Positions 14,933-23,271 are shown, numbered from the stretch's first letter. The stretch is 27,645 nt of DNA from Sulfurovum sp. (GCA_023955225.1 JAGSGJ010000027.1:1-27645); one strand, 5' to 3'. The notes: generated by a model from the letters alone, not told the origin. Numbers and translations are program-made.

Positions 14933-15810
14933 AAATAATCATTGTAGAAAATGAACTCTATTTGGCGCAAAGTATCGCCTCTAAACTAAATGAAAATGGC
15001 TATGAGACTGAAATATACAGTTCCATTAAAGAGGCAATGAACAGTCAAGGTGATGTCTATCTTCTTTCGACAAACTTACCAGGACAGAACACTTCACCGC
15101 TTATCAAACAGTTTAAAGATAAAATCATTATTTTGATGGTGAACTATATCAATAATGATACTGTCGGAGAACCTCTTAAACTTGGTGCAAAAGATTACAT
15201 CGTTAAGCCATTTATGTTAGAAGACCTCATGCGTAAGATAGAGCACTATAAAGAGTATCAGTCACTAAAACAACAAACCTCTTTATATCAGGAGTATATG
15301 CAAAATCTTCTGCATGATATTGAAAGCAACTTTGATATATCCGAGATCACTACACCCCTTGTGATAGAGACCAACTACCAAAGACTTATTGATAAGATTG
15401 TTTTTGAACATGCAACGCAAACAAATACTATGCTTACTTTTATTCCTTTAAGTGATAAAAACTGGAAAGATAAAATACAAAAAAGCAGCCCAAGTACCCT
15501 ACTTTATATTACCGAGATCCATCAACTCAAGAAAACAGACAGAGAAGCTCTACTGGAGATGCTTAATGAATATGATTTCATTTTATGCAGTACAACAAAC
15601 CTGGAGTCTGATTTCGAGACCATTACCCTCAACACGGACTCTAAACTCTATGACCAAAATGAGATCTTGACCATTGATGATTATGTCAAATTCATTGTCA
15701 ACAGTTTTCAATACAAGTTTCCAGATACAGAACTCTCTAAAAAATTAGGGATCTCAAGAAAAAGCCTATGGGAAAAAAGGAAAAAATATGGTCTCTTCAA
15801 AAAGAAATAA
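14929..15810 (+). CDS. Atypical orphan response regulator, HP1021/Cj1608-like
   Basis: This is a 293-residue protein. Residues 1-105 form a receiver-like domain with the acidic pocket (VENE) and the conserved Lys93 (VKPF). The phospho-acceptor position holds Ser47 (LLSTNLPG) instead of Asp, so classical phosphorylation is unlikely. The middle (about 145-235) looks like a decayed NtrC AAA+ domain: STLLYITEIHQL, ALLEML and ILCSTTNLES match Walker B, the Q-x-x-LL helix and the ATN motif, but Walker A is gone. Residues 266-288 are a Fis-type helix-turn-helix (LSKKLGISRKSLWEKRKKYGL). Position after ispDF matches H. pylori HP1021 and C. jejuni Cj1608, atypical regulators; HP1021 binds oriC and responds to redox. 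The ATG at 14929 has GGAAG upstream; a TTG at 14917 is an alternative. Confidence 0.85.
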   Translation: MKIIIVENELYLAQSIASKLNENGYETEIYSSIKEAMNSQGDVYLLSTNLPGQNTSPLIKQFKDKIIILMVNYINNDTVGEPLKLGAKDYIVKPFMLEDLMRKIEHYKEYQSLKQQTSLYQEYMQNLLHDIESNFDISEITTPLVIETNYQRLIDKIVFEHATQTNTMLTFIPLSDKNWKDKIQKSSPSTLLYITEIHQLKKTDREALLEMLNEYDFILCSTTNLESDFETITLNTDSKLYDQNEILTIDDYVKFIVNSFQYKFPDTELSKKLGISRKSLWEKRKKYGLFKKK

Positions 15811-16978
15811 ATCACTTTATATAGATACAGAGGCCCTCTCTACTTTAGCCTTAGTAAAAGCAGGACTTATCTCACCTGTAGAAAAACTGATGAACAAAGA
15901 AGAAGCCAAGATGGTCGATGAGAGTAAAATGTACAAAGGTGTACCTTTCCCTTTTTCTTTCATTCTTGCTCCCAAAGGCAACAAAAACAATCAGACCCTC
16001 AAAACTCTGCAAAAGGATGATGTGGTTTCACTGATCAATGACGGGGAAAAAGTGGGTGAACTCATCGTAGAGGAAACATTTGAAGTCAACCCTTCCCAGC
16101 GCCTTCATAATATCTATGGTACATCAGACAGCACACACCCAGGTGTACGAAATACGACACTACGACTTGGTAAAATAGCTGTATCTGGTGAATATACTGT
16201 CACCTACCCTCTCATAGAAGATAACATCAAACGCATAAAAAACATGATTAGTAAAACAGGTGCAAAATATATCTCTTCTATGATGCTTGCGGCAAACCCT
16301 TTAAACCGTGCACACGAAAGAATGATACGTGAAGCTATCAGTAACTCTGATCTTCTAGTGATCTTTTTACGAAAACCTTTTACTTCTGAAGGTCTTCGTT
16401 ATGACATACGTCATAATGCACTAAATACTTTCGTCGACAACTTTTTACCACGCAATAAAGTACTCATTATTCCTTTTGAAAACACCTATATCTTTGCAGG
16501 GTACAATGAACTCATCTTGGATGCTCTTTTAGCGAAAAATTATGGGTGCAGCCAACTGGTCATCGGTAAAAATCATGGTGGGCTAGGTTTGTATTATGAT
16601 AAAAACCGTCTAAGCTCTGTCTTTGATCGTTGTCAGGACATAAATATTGACATTAAAACCATCGATGAGCTTGTCTATTGTGATACATGTAAAACGCTTG
16701 TAAATACACTAACCTGTCCTCATGGACAACACCATCATGTACACTATGACTCAGAATCAATTATGAAACTCATACAGGCAGGACTCATTCCTCCTTCTAT
16801 CTTGGTCAGAAAAGAAGTTTCGGCAAATATACTCGCAGCACTTTTACCAGATAGATTTGAAAACCTGCAAGAGATGCACTACTCTTTGATGCCAGGTTCA
16901 GGTCTATTGGAACAACAGAGTGAAGAGCAGTTTTATCTGAAACTCATCGAACTCTATCAGACATCATCACTCACGTAA
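15788..16978 (+). CDS. ATP-sulfurylase-family protein with degenerate active site
   Basis: This 396-residue protein matches the length and order of ATP sulfurylase (Sat). A PUA-like N-terminal domain contains HPGV and RLGKIAVSG. The nucleotidyltransferase region follows, then a Cys-rich YCDTCK/TCPHGQHHH segment seen in several Sat proteins, and an IPPS/VRKEV end. The catalytic motifs are changed: QTRNPxHRAHE is LAANPLNRAHE (167-177, losing the Gln, Arg and first His), GRDHAG is GKNHGG (260-265), and SGTxxR is DSESIM. The usual sulfate/ATP chemistry is therefore doubtful. The start (AGGAAAAAAT before ATG) overlaps the regulator by 23 bases. It occupies the place of Cj1609 in C. jejuni. The function may be another adenylyl transfer or a regulatory role. 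Confidence 0.8.
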   Translation: MVSSKRNKSLYIDTEALSTLALVKAGLISPVEKLMNKEEAKMVDESKMYKGVPFPFSFILAPKGNKNNQTLKTLQKDDVVSLINDGEKVGELIVEETFEVNPSQRLHNIYGTSDSTHPGVRNTTLRLGKIAVSGEYTVTYPLIEDNIKRIKNMISKTGAKYISSMMLAANPLNRAHERMIREAISNSDLLVIFLRKPFTSEGLRYDIRHNALNTFVDNFLPRNKVLIIPFENTYIFAGYNELILDALLAKNYGCSQLVIGKNHGGLGLYYDKNRLSSVFDRCQDINIDIKTIDELVYCDTCKTLVNTLTCPHGQHHHVHYDSESIMKLIQAGLIPPSILVRKEVSANILAALLPDRFENLQEMHYSLMPGSGLLEQQSEEQFYLKLIELYQTSSLT

Positions 16979-16991
16979 CACAAGGGACCTT

Positions 16992-17483
16992 ATGACAATT
17001 CAAAAACTTTTTCTAACATTCTTTGGTGCAGGACTTAGCCCCAAAGCACCTGGTACAGTCGGTACACTCGCTTCACTTCCTGTAGGACTGGCAGTACTTT
17101 ACTACTTTGGTACGGAAACACTTTTTATGCTGACACTTGCCATTACCATCATAGGTATCTTTGAAGTGAACAAATATGAGCAAGCTACAGGTATCCATGA
17201 CCATCAGCAGATTGTCATAGATGAAGCAGCCGGTATGTGGCTTAGCCTTATGATCGCTTATGAAACAGCCAGCACTATGAACTACCCTTATGCTGTACTC
17301 TTAGCTATCGTGTTCAGTTTTGCGGCATTTCGTCTTTTTGATATCTGGAAACCCTCAACTATAGGGTGGATAGACAGAGAGCTTAAAGGTGGTCTAGGCG
17401 TGATGCTCGATGATGTATTGGCAGGAATTGCCGGTGGATTCTTAAGTGCTGTTGTACTTATGGCGATAGAGAGACTTTTTTAA
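16992..17483 (+). CDS. pgpA: Phosphatidylglycerophosphatase A PgpA
   Basis: This 163-residue membrane protein removes phosphate from phosphatidylglycerophosphate, the last step of phosphatidylglycerol synthesis, at the inner membrane. Family landmarks are GLSPKAPGTVGTLASLP at the N-terminus, IVIDEAAGMW, FRLFDIWKPSTIGWIDR and GVMLDDVLAGI (acidic metal ligands), with three to four hydrophobic segments. It is the last gene of the ispDF operon, 13 bases after the sulfurylase-like gene. Its stop codon shares bases with the stop of the convergent membrane-protease-like gene. Confidence 0.92.
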   Translation: MTIQKLFLTFFGAGLSPKAPGTVGTLASLPVGLAVLYYFGTETLFMLTLAITIIGIFEVNKYEQATGIHDHQQIVIDEAAGMWLSLMIAYETASTMNYPYAVLLAIVFSFAAFRLFDIWKPSTIGWIDRELKGGLGVMLDDVLAGIAGGFLSAVVLMAIERLF

Positions 17484-18163
17484 AGGTCTTTTTTTCCTCT
17501 ACGCCATCCTCTCTTTATTATTCTCTTATTCTTATTTGGAAAAGCCTTAAAAAACATCCCTATCACAGCTCCAAGCATAATCAGATACGCTATAAATCTT
17601 GTCAAACCTGCGATCAAAGATTCATACACTAAAAGTCCCATTACACTGAGCATATAGTTAAAATCATGAATCGCGTCCACACCTAAAAAGGATTTATGTG
17701 CGGGAAGTATGAGACCTTCATGGGCCGTAGAGAGATACCATGCCGTGTATTGGAGAGAGAACCCTACAAAAAAAAGTGCTATCAGAGCAGCAAACAGATT
17801 ACCTTTTCTATAATAATAGTAACCGATCAATCCTGGAAAAAGTAACTGGAAGATCGTTCCATTGGCCATAGTGAGAAACTCTGGACAATGCAAAATATAA
17901 CAGACACCATGTCCTCCTTCATGAACAATACCCAAAGTCTGATTGGCTACAAAAAAGTAAAGGGTAAATATCATCTGCATCAAAGAGTCACTCTGCTCAT
18001 AACTTGGTTCCCATGGTGCATAATGAGGGAAAAGCAGTAGAAATGCGACAAAGATCCCTAATGTTACTCTTTTTGCAACTGTTCTTGATTGTGACGAAGA
18101 TTCATTATTCTCTTCCTCATTGTTATTCAGATGTAAATGCTTAAAAGGATTCGTTTCAGGCAT
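17480..18163 (-). CDS. Membrane protein with HEGGH motif, M50-like putative metalloprotease
   Basis: This is a 227-residue membrane protein. A polar, Asn/Glu/Ser-rich N-tail (residues 1-30) precedes a first membrane helix (about 33-48). HEGGHG (His81-Glu82-His85) then lies at the start of a second hydrophobic segment, preceded by NQTLGIV. Three or more further helices follow, and the C-terminus is strongly basic (KRGWRRGKKDL). HExxH inside a membrane segment is the mark of M50/site-2-type proteases, and the layout recalls the M50B group. The third ligand could be the Asp/His near 163-167 (VDAIHDF), but the usual NPDG motif is not obvious. Its start overlaps the GTPase by 8 bases, so it is coupled to it. 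A non-proteolytic role remains possible. Confidence 0.6.
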   Translation of the reverse strand: MPETNPFKHLHLNNNEEENNESSSQSRTVAKRVTLGIFVAFLLLFPHYAPWEPSYEQSDSLMQMIFTLYFFVANQTLGIVHEGGHGVCYILHCPEFLTMANGTIFQLLFPGLIGYYYYRKGNLFAALIALFFVGFSLQYTAWYLSTAHEGLILPAHKSFLGVDAIHDFNYMLSVMGLLVYESLIAGLTRFIAYLIMLGAVIGMFFKAFPNKNKRIIKRGWRRGKKDL

Positions 18164-19571
18164 CTATCAAATGCTTTAATATACGTTTGATAAGCACTTC
18201 ATACTCTTTCAGTTCCTCCGCTTCCAAAGCACTTCCGGAACGAAACTTTTTATGGTATTTTTCTAAAGACTTTCTTGAGGTATCATCCAACCATTTCTCT
18301 TTAAATGTCTGGTCCATCTCAATCTCAAACACTTCTCTTTTGGCATGTGAAGTTTGCGCCACCTTCATGGTATGGTACATAGTACGTCCCAATAAAATAT
18401 AAGGGAAGTTTCTATTTTCCATAGGTCCCATTTCTAAGTAGCGCCTACCCATTGTTTGTCCCAAGACTTTTACTTCTGAAAGTTCATTAAAACCAAAATA
18501 TGCACCTGTACCACCTAGCAATGCCCCTATGGCTCCACCCAAAAGAAGTGTATGTCCTGCAAAGAGCAAGTCAATGCCTGCACCCGTAACTGCACCTGAG
18601 GTCACACCTGTAATGAGAAGTTCTTTACGTGTCAGGCCAAACACAGAAGCTGTCTCTTCTGAAAAGAGATCCATCCCTTCAAACGTTAAAACTTTCTCTT
18701 CTTTTTGAAGATGTCCATGGTTCCAAATCTCTTCTATATGCTTTTGTGTGCTAACTTCTAAATCTCGTAATTTGTCTTTATAATTGCTTTCTATCTTCTG
18801 TCTCTCTTCTTCACTGGCCTCCTGGGTATAAAAAGAGAGTTTCTCTACAGCACTGACAGACTCATAAACCAATCTGGTCACGAGAGCTGCACTTCGCTCA
18901 AGCATCTGCTCCTGATACTGTTTAAACAGTTTAATCGATGCTTTGAGTGGTGCAATCCACTCTTCTTTAAGCTGAGCCATACTCTCGAGGATACTCATAT
19001 GCTGTTCAAAATTTGTCTGCATAGGATTAAAGGTACGTACCATCTTAAAATAATGTTCCAATGCCCTCTTCCACTCTTCACTGTAATCAGTCTCATCAAT
19101 ATGGTTGATCAGTGCCATAGAAGGCTGTCCTGTCCAACGAAGAATCTCCATTTCAGTTTCGTACTCTTCTCCATAAGGTTGTGAGCCGTCTACCACATAA
19201 ATAATTCCCGCACCATCCATAATAGGTTCAAGCAGTTCTATCTCATCGTTAAAACGTTCATCATCTTTATGTTCATCTATAAATGCTTGTACGACTTCAT
19301 GTTTTTTATTTGCCGGAACATCATGTTTTTCGAGCCATGCAAGCACCCTCCTCGCTCTTTGGAAACCAGGTGTGTCAAAAAGTTCATACAAAACTTTTCC
19401 ATCTACACTTAAAGGGAAAGAGCGTTTTTTTGTGGTGGTTCCCGGTGTGTCAGATATCTGTACAGAGTCATCAAGTGCCAAAGCTGAGACGATAGAACTC
19501 TTACCTTTGTTCGGATGTCCTACAACGGCAAATTTAGGGTGTACAAAAGTGGTTTGTCTACGACTCGGCAT
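18156..19571 (-). CDS. Era-like GTPase with DUF3482-type C-terminal domain
   Basis: This is a 471-residue protein. The N-terminal G domain (1-220) shows P-loop GHPNKGKS (18-25), DTPGTTTKK (41-49, probable G2 region), DTPG (66-69, G3) and NHID (156-159) in place of the standard NKxD. The C-terminal part has a charged helical stretch (about 240-295), then a long Gly-rich hydrophobic segment (319-361, including AVTGAGIDLLFAG and GGAIGALLGGTGAYFG). The latter resembles the membrane-inserting segments of dynamin-like or zipper proteins. Proteins with a DUF3482 region commonly sit beside DUF2868 membrane proteins, as here, where the two overlap by 14 bases. The cellular role is unknown; membrane attachment is likely. 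Confidence 0.82.
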   Translation of the reverse strand: MPSRRQTTFVHPKFAVVGHPNKGKSSIVSALALDDSVQISDTPGTTTKKRSFPLSVDGKVLYELFDTPGFQRARRVLAWLEKHDVPANKKHEVVQAFIDEHKDDERFNDEIELLEPIMDGAGIIYVVDGSQPYGEEYETEMEILRWTGQPSMALINHIDETDYSEEWKRALEHYFKMVRTFNPMQTNFEQHMSILESMAQLKEEWIAPLKASIKLFKQYQEQMLERSAALVTRLVYESVSAVEKLSFYTQEASEEERQKIESNYKDKLRDLEVSTQKHIEEIWNHGHLQKEEKVLTFEGMDLFSEETASVFGLTRKELLITGVTSGAVTGAGIDLLFAGHTLLLGGAIGALLGGTGAYFGFNELSEVKVLGQTMGRRYLEMGPMENRNFPYILLGRTMYHTMKVAQTSHAKREVFEIEMDQTFKEKWLDDTSRKSLEKYHKKFRSGSALEAEELKEYEVLIKRILKHLIDA

Positions 19572-20985
19572 TTTCTGCCTCCCTGTTCAGTGCTTTAGCA
19601 CTAGATCTTTTTAACCACACTTTCACATCTCCCAGTAGAGAGAGTTTATTTTCCCAGACATCTATCTCTTTAGGGGTTGCTTCATAATGATTCTCTACCG
19701 TACCTATAGGCACAACGATAACTTTATCTACTTTGTCAGTCAGTTCAGTAAGATAATCTACAAAATCCATTGTCGGAGGCTCCCAAGCCTTCACAAATAA
19801 AAGTACTTCACCGTGACTTTTAAAAATGACTTCAGAGTCTTCTTCAAAACTGTTTGCACCCCCTACTTCAAAGTGCTCAGGTGATATGATCTTCATACTG
19901 TCAGCCAAGACCAAAAGTTCACCCTCCGGTATAGCCCATCCTTGAATTCCGTCATAAGAGGCATCTAATCTGCTTACAATTTGGCTATAACTCTCATCAC
20001 CTGCAATAAATGCATTTTCTCTCTTCCTTGCATGCGTAGAGATGATAGGTTCATTGATCTCTCTAAGTAATTTTGTCGTTCCTCTCAGTGTTAAAAGTGA
20101 TTGTTTCACTGCAGCACTAAATCCGAAAGAGGCGAGGACCAACATCACAAAACGTAAGAAAATAGCATAAAAGAGTGTGGAAAAAGCCAGAAACTTCCAC
20201 CACTCCCCAAGTTCTGAGGCATGTGCTATCATCTCTTCATTCAGTTTGTCTCCCAATCTAAAATATTGACTCTGTTCTATGAGTTCCAGTGACGGTACAG
20301 CAGAAGGAGCAATCTCTCTCCATGGAAATGCCAAAGTATGTAAAAATTGATGGAGTGTTTCAGGTGTGATATGCAAGGTTGTACTCCATGCAAAAGCAAT
20401 ATCTTTCGTCACAACTACACCCAAAAGAGATATCAGTAAGCCAAATGAAAAAAATAAAATGATCATTTGTGCACGTCTGATGATAACCCAGTTTGCAAGT
20501 AAAGGGTTTATTTTTAACACTTTGATTTTCTCTTCTATATGACCAGGTAAAAGAGCCAATATCTTCTCCATCCAAAAAGCAGGTGAGAGATGCACTAACG
20601 CACTATCAGCACTACTGGCCCTAAGCATTGCAAGAAAGGTGAGTAACATCGTAAAAAGAGGAATAAAGATAGCTACGACTATAAAATAGATAACATTGAC
20701 TGGTTCCTGCCCATTGTAGGAGAGTAACCCCATACCCGCTAACAGACCTAAAGCAAACGCTATAAGTACAAGTGCAAAGGTTACCCTATACAAATAAGAA
20801 CTAAAAGTTTCACTTAAAAATGGTTTTTTCAACCTCTCTTTATGGTTCTCCACCCATGCCAAGAGTTGTTCAACTGGTTTATTTTTCAACATCACCTGGG
20901 TTAAACCAAAAGCACGGTTTTCTTCTCTGCTTGACGGATTAACCTCCAACAACTCGTAAAGGTTTACATAGGGCTTTATGTTCAT
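19558..20985 (-). CDS. DUF2868-type integral membrane protein
   Basis: This is a 475-residue protein with a soluble N-terminus (1-65) and paired membrane helices around 68-90 and 98-121. A second hydrophobic pair lies near 168-192 and 264-290, and the C-terminal cytoplasmic domain spans about 295-475. Overall shape and the GTPase partner match the DUF2868 family, whose function is not established. It starts six bases after the malic enzyme stop and overlaps the GTPase gene at its end, forming the middle of a coupled operon. It could act as membrane anchor or regulator of the GTPase. Confidence 0.78.
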   Translation of the reverse strand: MNIKPYVNLYELLEVNPSSREENRAFGLTQVMLKNKPVEQLLAWVENHKERLKKPFLSETFSSYLYRVTFALVLIAFALGLLAGMGLLSYNGQEPVNVIYFIVVAIFIPLFTMLLTFLAMLRASSADSALVHLSPAFWMEKILALLPGHIEEKIKVLKINPLLANWVIIRRAQMIILFFSFGLLISLLGVVVTKDIAFAWSTTLHITPETLHQFLHTLAFPWREIAPSAVPSLELIEQSQYFRLGDKLNEEMIAHASELGEWWKFLAFSTLFYAIFLRFVMLVLASFGFSAAVKQSLLTLRGTTKLLREINEPIISTHARKRENAFIAGDESYSQIVSRLDASYDGIQGWAIPEGELLVLADSMKIISPEHFEVGGANSFEEDSEVIFKSHGEVLLFVKAWEPPTMDFVDYLTELTDKVDKVIVVPIGTVENHYEATPKEIDVWENKLSLLGDVKVWLKRSSAKALNREAENAES

Positions 20986-20991
20986 CTATTA

Positions 20992-22263
20992 TTAGTTCTC
21001 AGGTGTAGCATAAATAATGCATCTTAATTGCTCTATATATGCTTCATGATCATAATTATCCACACGTGCAACACCCTCTTCAAATGCAGTTTTTGCTACG
21101 GCTGAAGCAACCCAGATCAATGCTTCTTTGTTAAAAGGTAAAGGAATAATATGTTCTTTACCGTACGTAATATTTTCATTATGGTACACAGCTTTTACAT
21201 AATATGGCACAGGTTCTTTAGCTAAATCTGCCAGTGCTTTAGCCGCTGCCATTTTCATACCTTCTGTAATTTTTCTTGCCCGAACATCCAATGCACCCCT
21301 AAAGATAAAAGGAAAGCCAAGAACATTATTTGTTTGATTAGGATAATCAGAACGTCCCGTACAGATGATAGCATCATCCCGAACCTCTTTAATCTCTTCT
21401 GGGAATATCTCTGGAACAGGATTTGCTAAGGCAAAGATGATAGGTTCCGGAGCCATTTTAGCTACCATCTCTTTTGTTAATGCACCTGCAGCACTAAGCC
21501 CTAAGAACATATCTGCTCCATCTATAACATCTGTAAGCATTTTAGCATCAGTTTCTATAGCAAATGGGGCTTTGTACTTATTGAGGTCATTTCTAGATGT
21601 TGAGATTACCCCTTTAGAATCACACATGATAATATTTCTTACCCCAAGCTTCTTATACATTTTTGCACAAGAGATACCCGCTGCACCTGCACCATTGACA
21701 ACTATCTTAATTTCATCTACTTTCTTTCCAGTAAGTTCAAGTACATTCATAAGTCCCGCTGTGGTGATAATAGCTGTTCCATGTTGATCATCATGAAATA
21801 CAGGAATATCTAATTCTTCTTGAAGGATGCGTTCTATCTCAAAACATCTTGGTGCACTAATATCTTCAAGGTTAATCCCTCCAAAAGTAGGAGCGATGGC
21901 TTTACAGGTTGCGACTATCTCTTCCACACTGTGTACATCTAATTCGATGTCAAAAGCATCAATATTAGCGAACTTTTTGAAGAGTACTGCTTTACCTTCC
22001 ATAACAGGCTTAGAAGCAAGAGGCCCGATGTCTCCAAGACCAAGAACAGCTGTACCATCTGAGATGACTGCAACTAGATTTGCACGGTTGGTATATTCAA
22101 AAGAGAGATTTTCATCTCTAGCGATTTCAAGGCAGGGTATCGCTACCCCAGGAGTGTAGGCAAGTGAGAGTTCGTGTTGAGAGTCACAAGGTTTAGTGAG
22201 GTCTATACCTGTCTTTCCTTGCTTATGATAAGCTAATACTTCTTCCTTGGTTACTTCAGACAT
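20992..22263 (-). CDS. Malic enzyme (oxaloacetate-decarboxylating malate dehydrogenase)
   Basis: This 423-residue short-form malic enzyme converts malate to pyruvate and CO2 with NAD(P). Landmarks are LSLAYTPGVAIPC and AVISDGTAVLGLGDIGPLASKPVMEGKAVLFK. FGGINLEDISAPRCFEIE, PVFHDDQHGTAI and the Rossmann motif VNGAGAAGISCAKMYKKLG follow. The phosphotransacetylase domain of E. coli MaeB is absent, as in many bacterial short forms. The start has AAGGTGA upstream and a TATAAT promoter about 30 bases away. It is first in a probable four-gene transcript, though it is not obviously related in function to the DUF2868/GTPase genes behind it. Confidence 0.93.
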   Translation of the reverse strand: MSEVTKEEVLAYHKQGKTGIDLTKPCDSQHELSLAYTPGVAIPCLEIARDENLSFEYTNRANLVAVISDGTAVLGLGDIGPLASKPVMEGKAVLFKKFANIDAFDIELDVHSVEEIVATCKAIAPTFGGINLEDISAPRCFEIERILQEELDIPVFHDDQHGTAIITTAGLMNVLELTGKKVDEIKIVVNGAGAAGISCAKMYKKLGVRNIIMCDSKGVISTSRNDLNKYKAPFAIETDAKMLTDVIDGADMFLGLSAAGALTKEMVAKMAPEPIIFALANPVPEIFPEEIKEVRDDAIICTGRSDYPNQTNNVLGFPFIFRGALDVRARKITEGMKMAAAKALADLAKEPVPYYVKAVYHNENITYGKEHIIPLPFNKEALIWVASAVAKTAFEEGVARVDNYDHEAYIEQLRCIIYATPEN

Positions 22264-22291
22264 TTGTCACCTTACAGCTTTAATATAAAAT

Positions 22292-22297
22292 ATTATA
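22292..22297 (-). promoter_or_regulatory. -10 element of the malic enzyme operon
   Basis: The minus-strand TATAAT in GCAGTATAATATTTTA lies about 30 bases before the malic enzyme ATG, in the 61-base gap after the molybdoenzyme accessory genes. Spacing and consensus are good. No strong terminator was seen before it. Confidence 0.55.
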
Positions 22298-22324
22298 CTG
22301 CAAGTATGATAAGGGTAACTCTAA

Positions 22325-22798
22325 TTATTGTGGAAAATATTCTTCGATAATTTTAGGAAAGAGTTTCATCGTTTTTCTGGCTTTGTCAATTTTAGGTTGA
22401 AATACTTCTGCAGCGTTTGGAAACTTTGTCATACATTCTGTATAAATGGCAATTTTCTCTTCCATATGCGCTTCAAGTGCATCAAGTACGGCTTGCATAT
22501 TTTCTTTACTCGTTGCAAACTTCATAAGCAGTTCAAACATACGTTTACGTGGATGTATAGCCATAGAATCACCTGCTACAAGAGCGATGTCTTTAATGTC
22601 CCATCTTGAAATATAAATACCACTTACATGCGGAGCGATAAGCTTCGCATAAAGTGCTTCTGTATATGAAGGATAATCTTTAAGATCTACCTCTTCATCA
22701 GAATCACACTGTCCATCAGGACCGAATGCTCGCTTGCCATTAAAATTTTCTGCGCTCATGTTCTCAAATTCTTTTCTTAAATCGTCCATTTCTCTCAT
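22325..22798 (-). CDS. Unknown protein of the molybdoenzyme accessory cluster
   Basis: This is a 157-residue soluble protein. An acidic, Gly/Asn-containing N-terminus (ENFNGKRAFGPDGQCDSDEE) is followed by a mostly helical body: YTEALYAKLIAPHVSGIYIS, DIALVAGDSMAIHPRKRM and LDALEAHMEEKIAIY. There is no signal peptide or membrane segment, and only two cysteines. The start overlaps the preceding gene's stop (ATGA, 22795-22798), so it is coupled to the shikimate-dehydrogenase-like gene and is last of the torD operon. I do not recognise the family. Context suggests a role in assembly or regulation of the molybdenum enzyme. Confidence 0.65.
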   Translation of the reverse strand: MREMDDLRKEFENMSAENFNGKRAFGPDGQCDSDEEVDLKDYPSYTEALYAKLIAPHVSGIYISRWDIKDIALVAGDSMAIHPRKRMFELLMKFATSKENMQAVLDALEAHMEEKIAIYTECMTKFPNAAEVFQPKIDKARKTMKLFPKIIEEYFPQ

Positions 22799-23271
22799 TG
22801 TTTCTCTCCTATTAGTAGCGGAATATCATCCACGTCAATTTTTGCATCAAACCATCTGTTTGCTATAAGCATCATCTTTGTAACAAAAATGATCTGATCA
22901 TCCAAGAACTCCGGTTTGTCATAAAGTGCTTTTGCCTCATCATCTAAACAAAAACCTTTGACCTTTCCATCAGTCACTTCTACGAAGTCTACACGTCCTT
23001 CTCTTTGGGCACAGCTGTTCAAACTTTCACAATACTGTATAGCCTTAGCTCCAAACTCTTTTTCAATCATCATTTGCGTGACTTTTGACTCTCCGACATT
23101 TGACATGGTGAAATCAAAATGTTCATCTGTAATGTTTAATGCAATAGCCGTTGCATTAATGCCATTGTGTTTCATAATCTTATTAAAGTATTTTCTCATG
23201 TACCCTGTTTGGGCGTTATATCCCAGTATAGTGCAGAGTCCTGTATCAGGTTTGATTTCATGTGGCTGCAT
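22795..23271 (-). CDS. Small protein resembling the substrate domain of shikimate dehydrogenase
   Basis: This is a 158-residue soluble protein. GLCTILGYNAQTGYMRKYFN (11-30) resembles the GxPxxxSxSPxxHN start of AroE. GINATAIALNI (37-47) matches its second strand. IEKEFGAKAIQYCESLNSCA (69-88) matches the region after the catalytic Lys. RVDFVEVTDGKVKGFCLDD (93-111) recalls AroE's VNT...DGxLxGxNTDG. There is no Rossmann NADP domain, and several AroE active-site residues differ, so catalysis as a dehydrogenase is improbable. It shares one base with the ferredoxin gene upstream (TAATG) and is coupled to the next gene. The relation is judged by eye; binding of a small molecule or partner is a guess. 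Confidence 0.6.
   Translation of the reverse strand: MQPHEIKPDTGLCTILGYNAQTGYMRKYFNKIMKHNGINATAIALNITDEHFDFTMSNVGESKVTQMMIEKEFGAKAIQYCESLNSCAQREGRVDFVEVTDGKVKGFCLDDEAKALYDKPEFLDDQIIFVTKMMLIANRWFDAKIDVDDIPLLIGEKQ

Noticed and set aside
21365..22159. Long plus-strand open frames opposite the malic enzyme gene
   Set aside because: The minus strand encodes an unmistakable malic enzyme; the opposite frames have no recognisable motifs or start signals.
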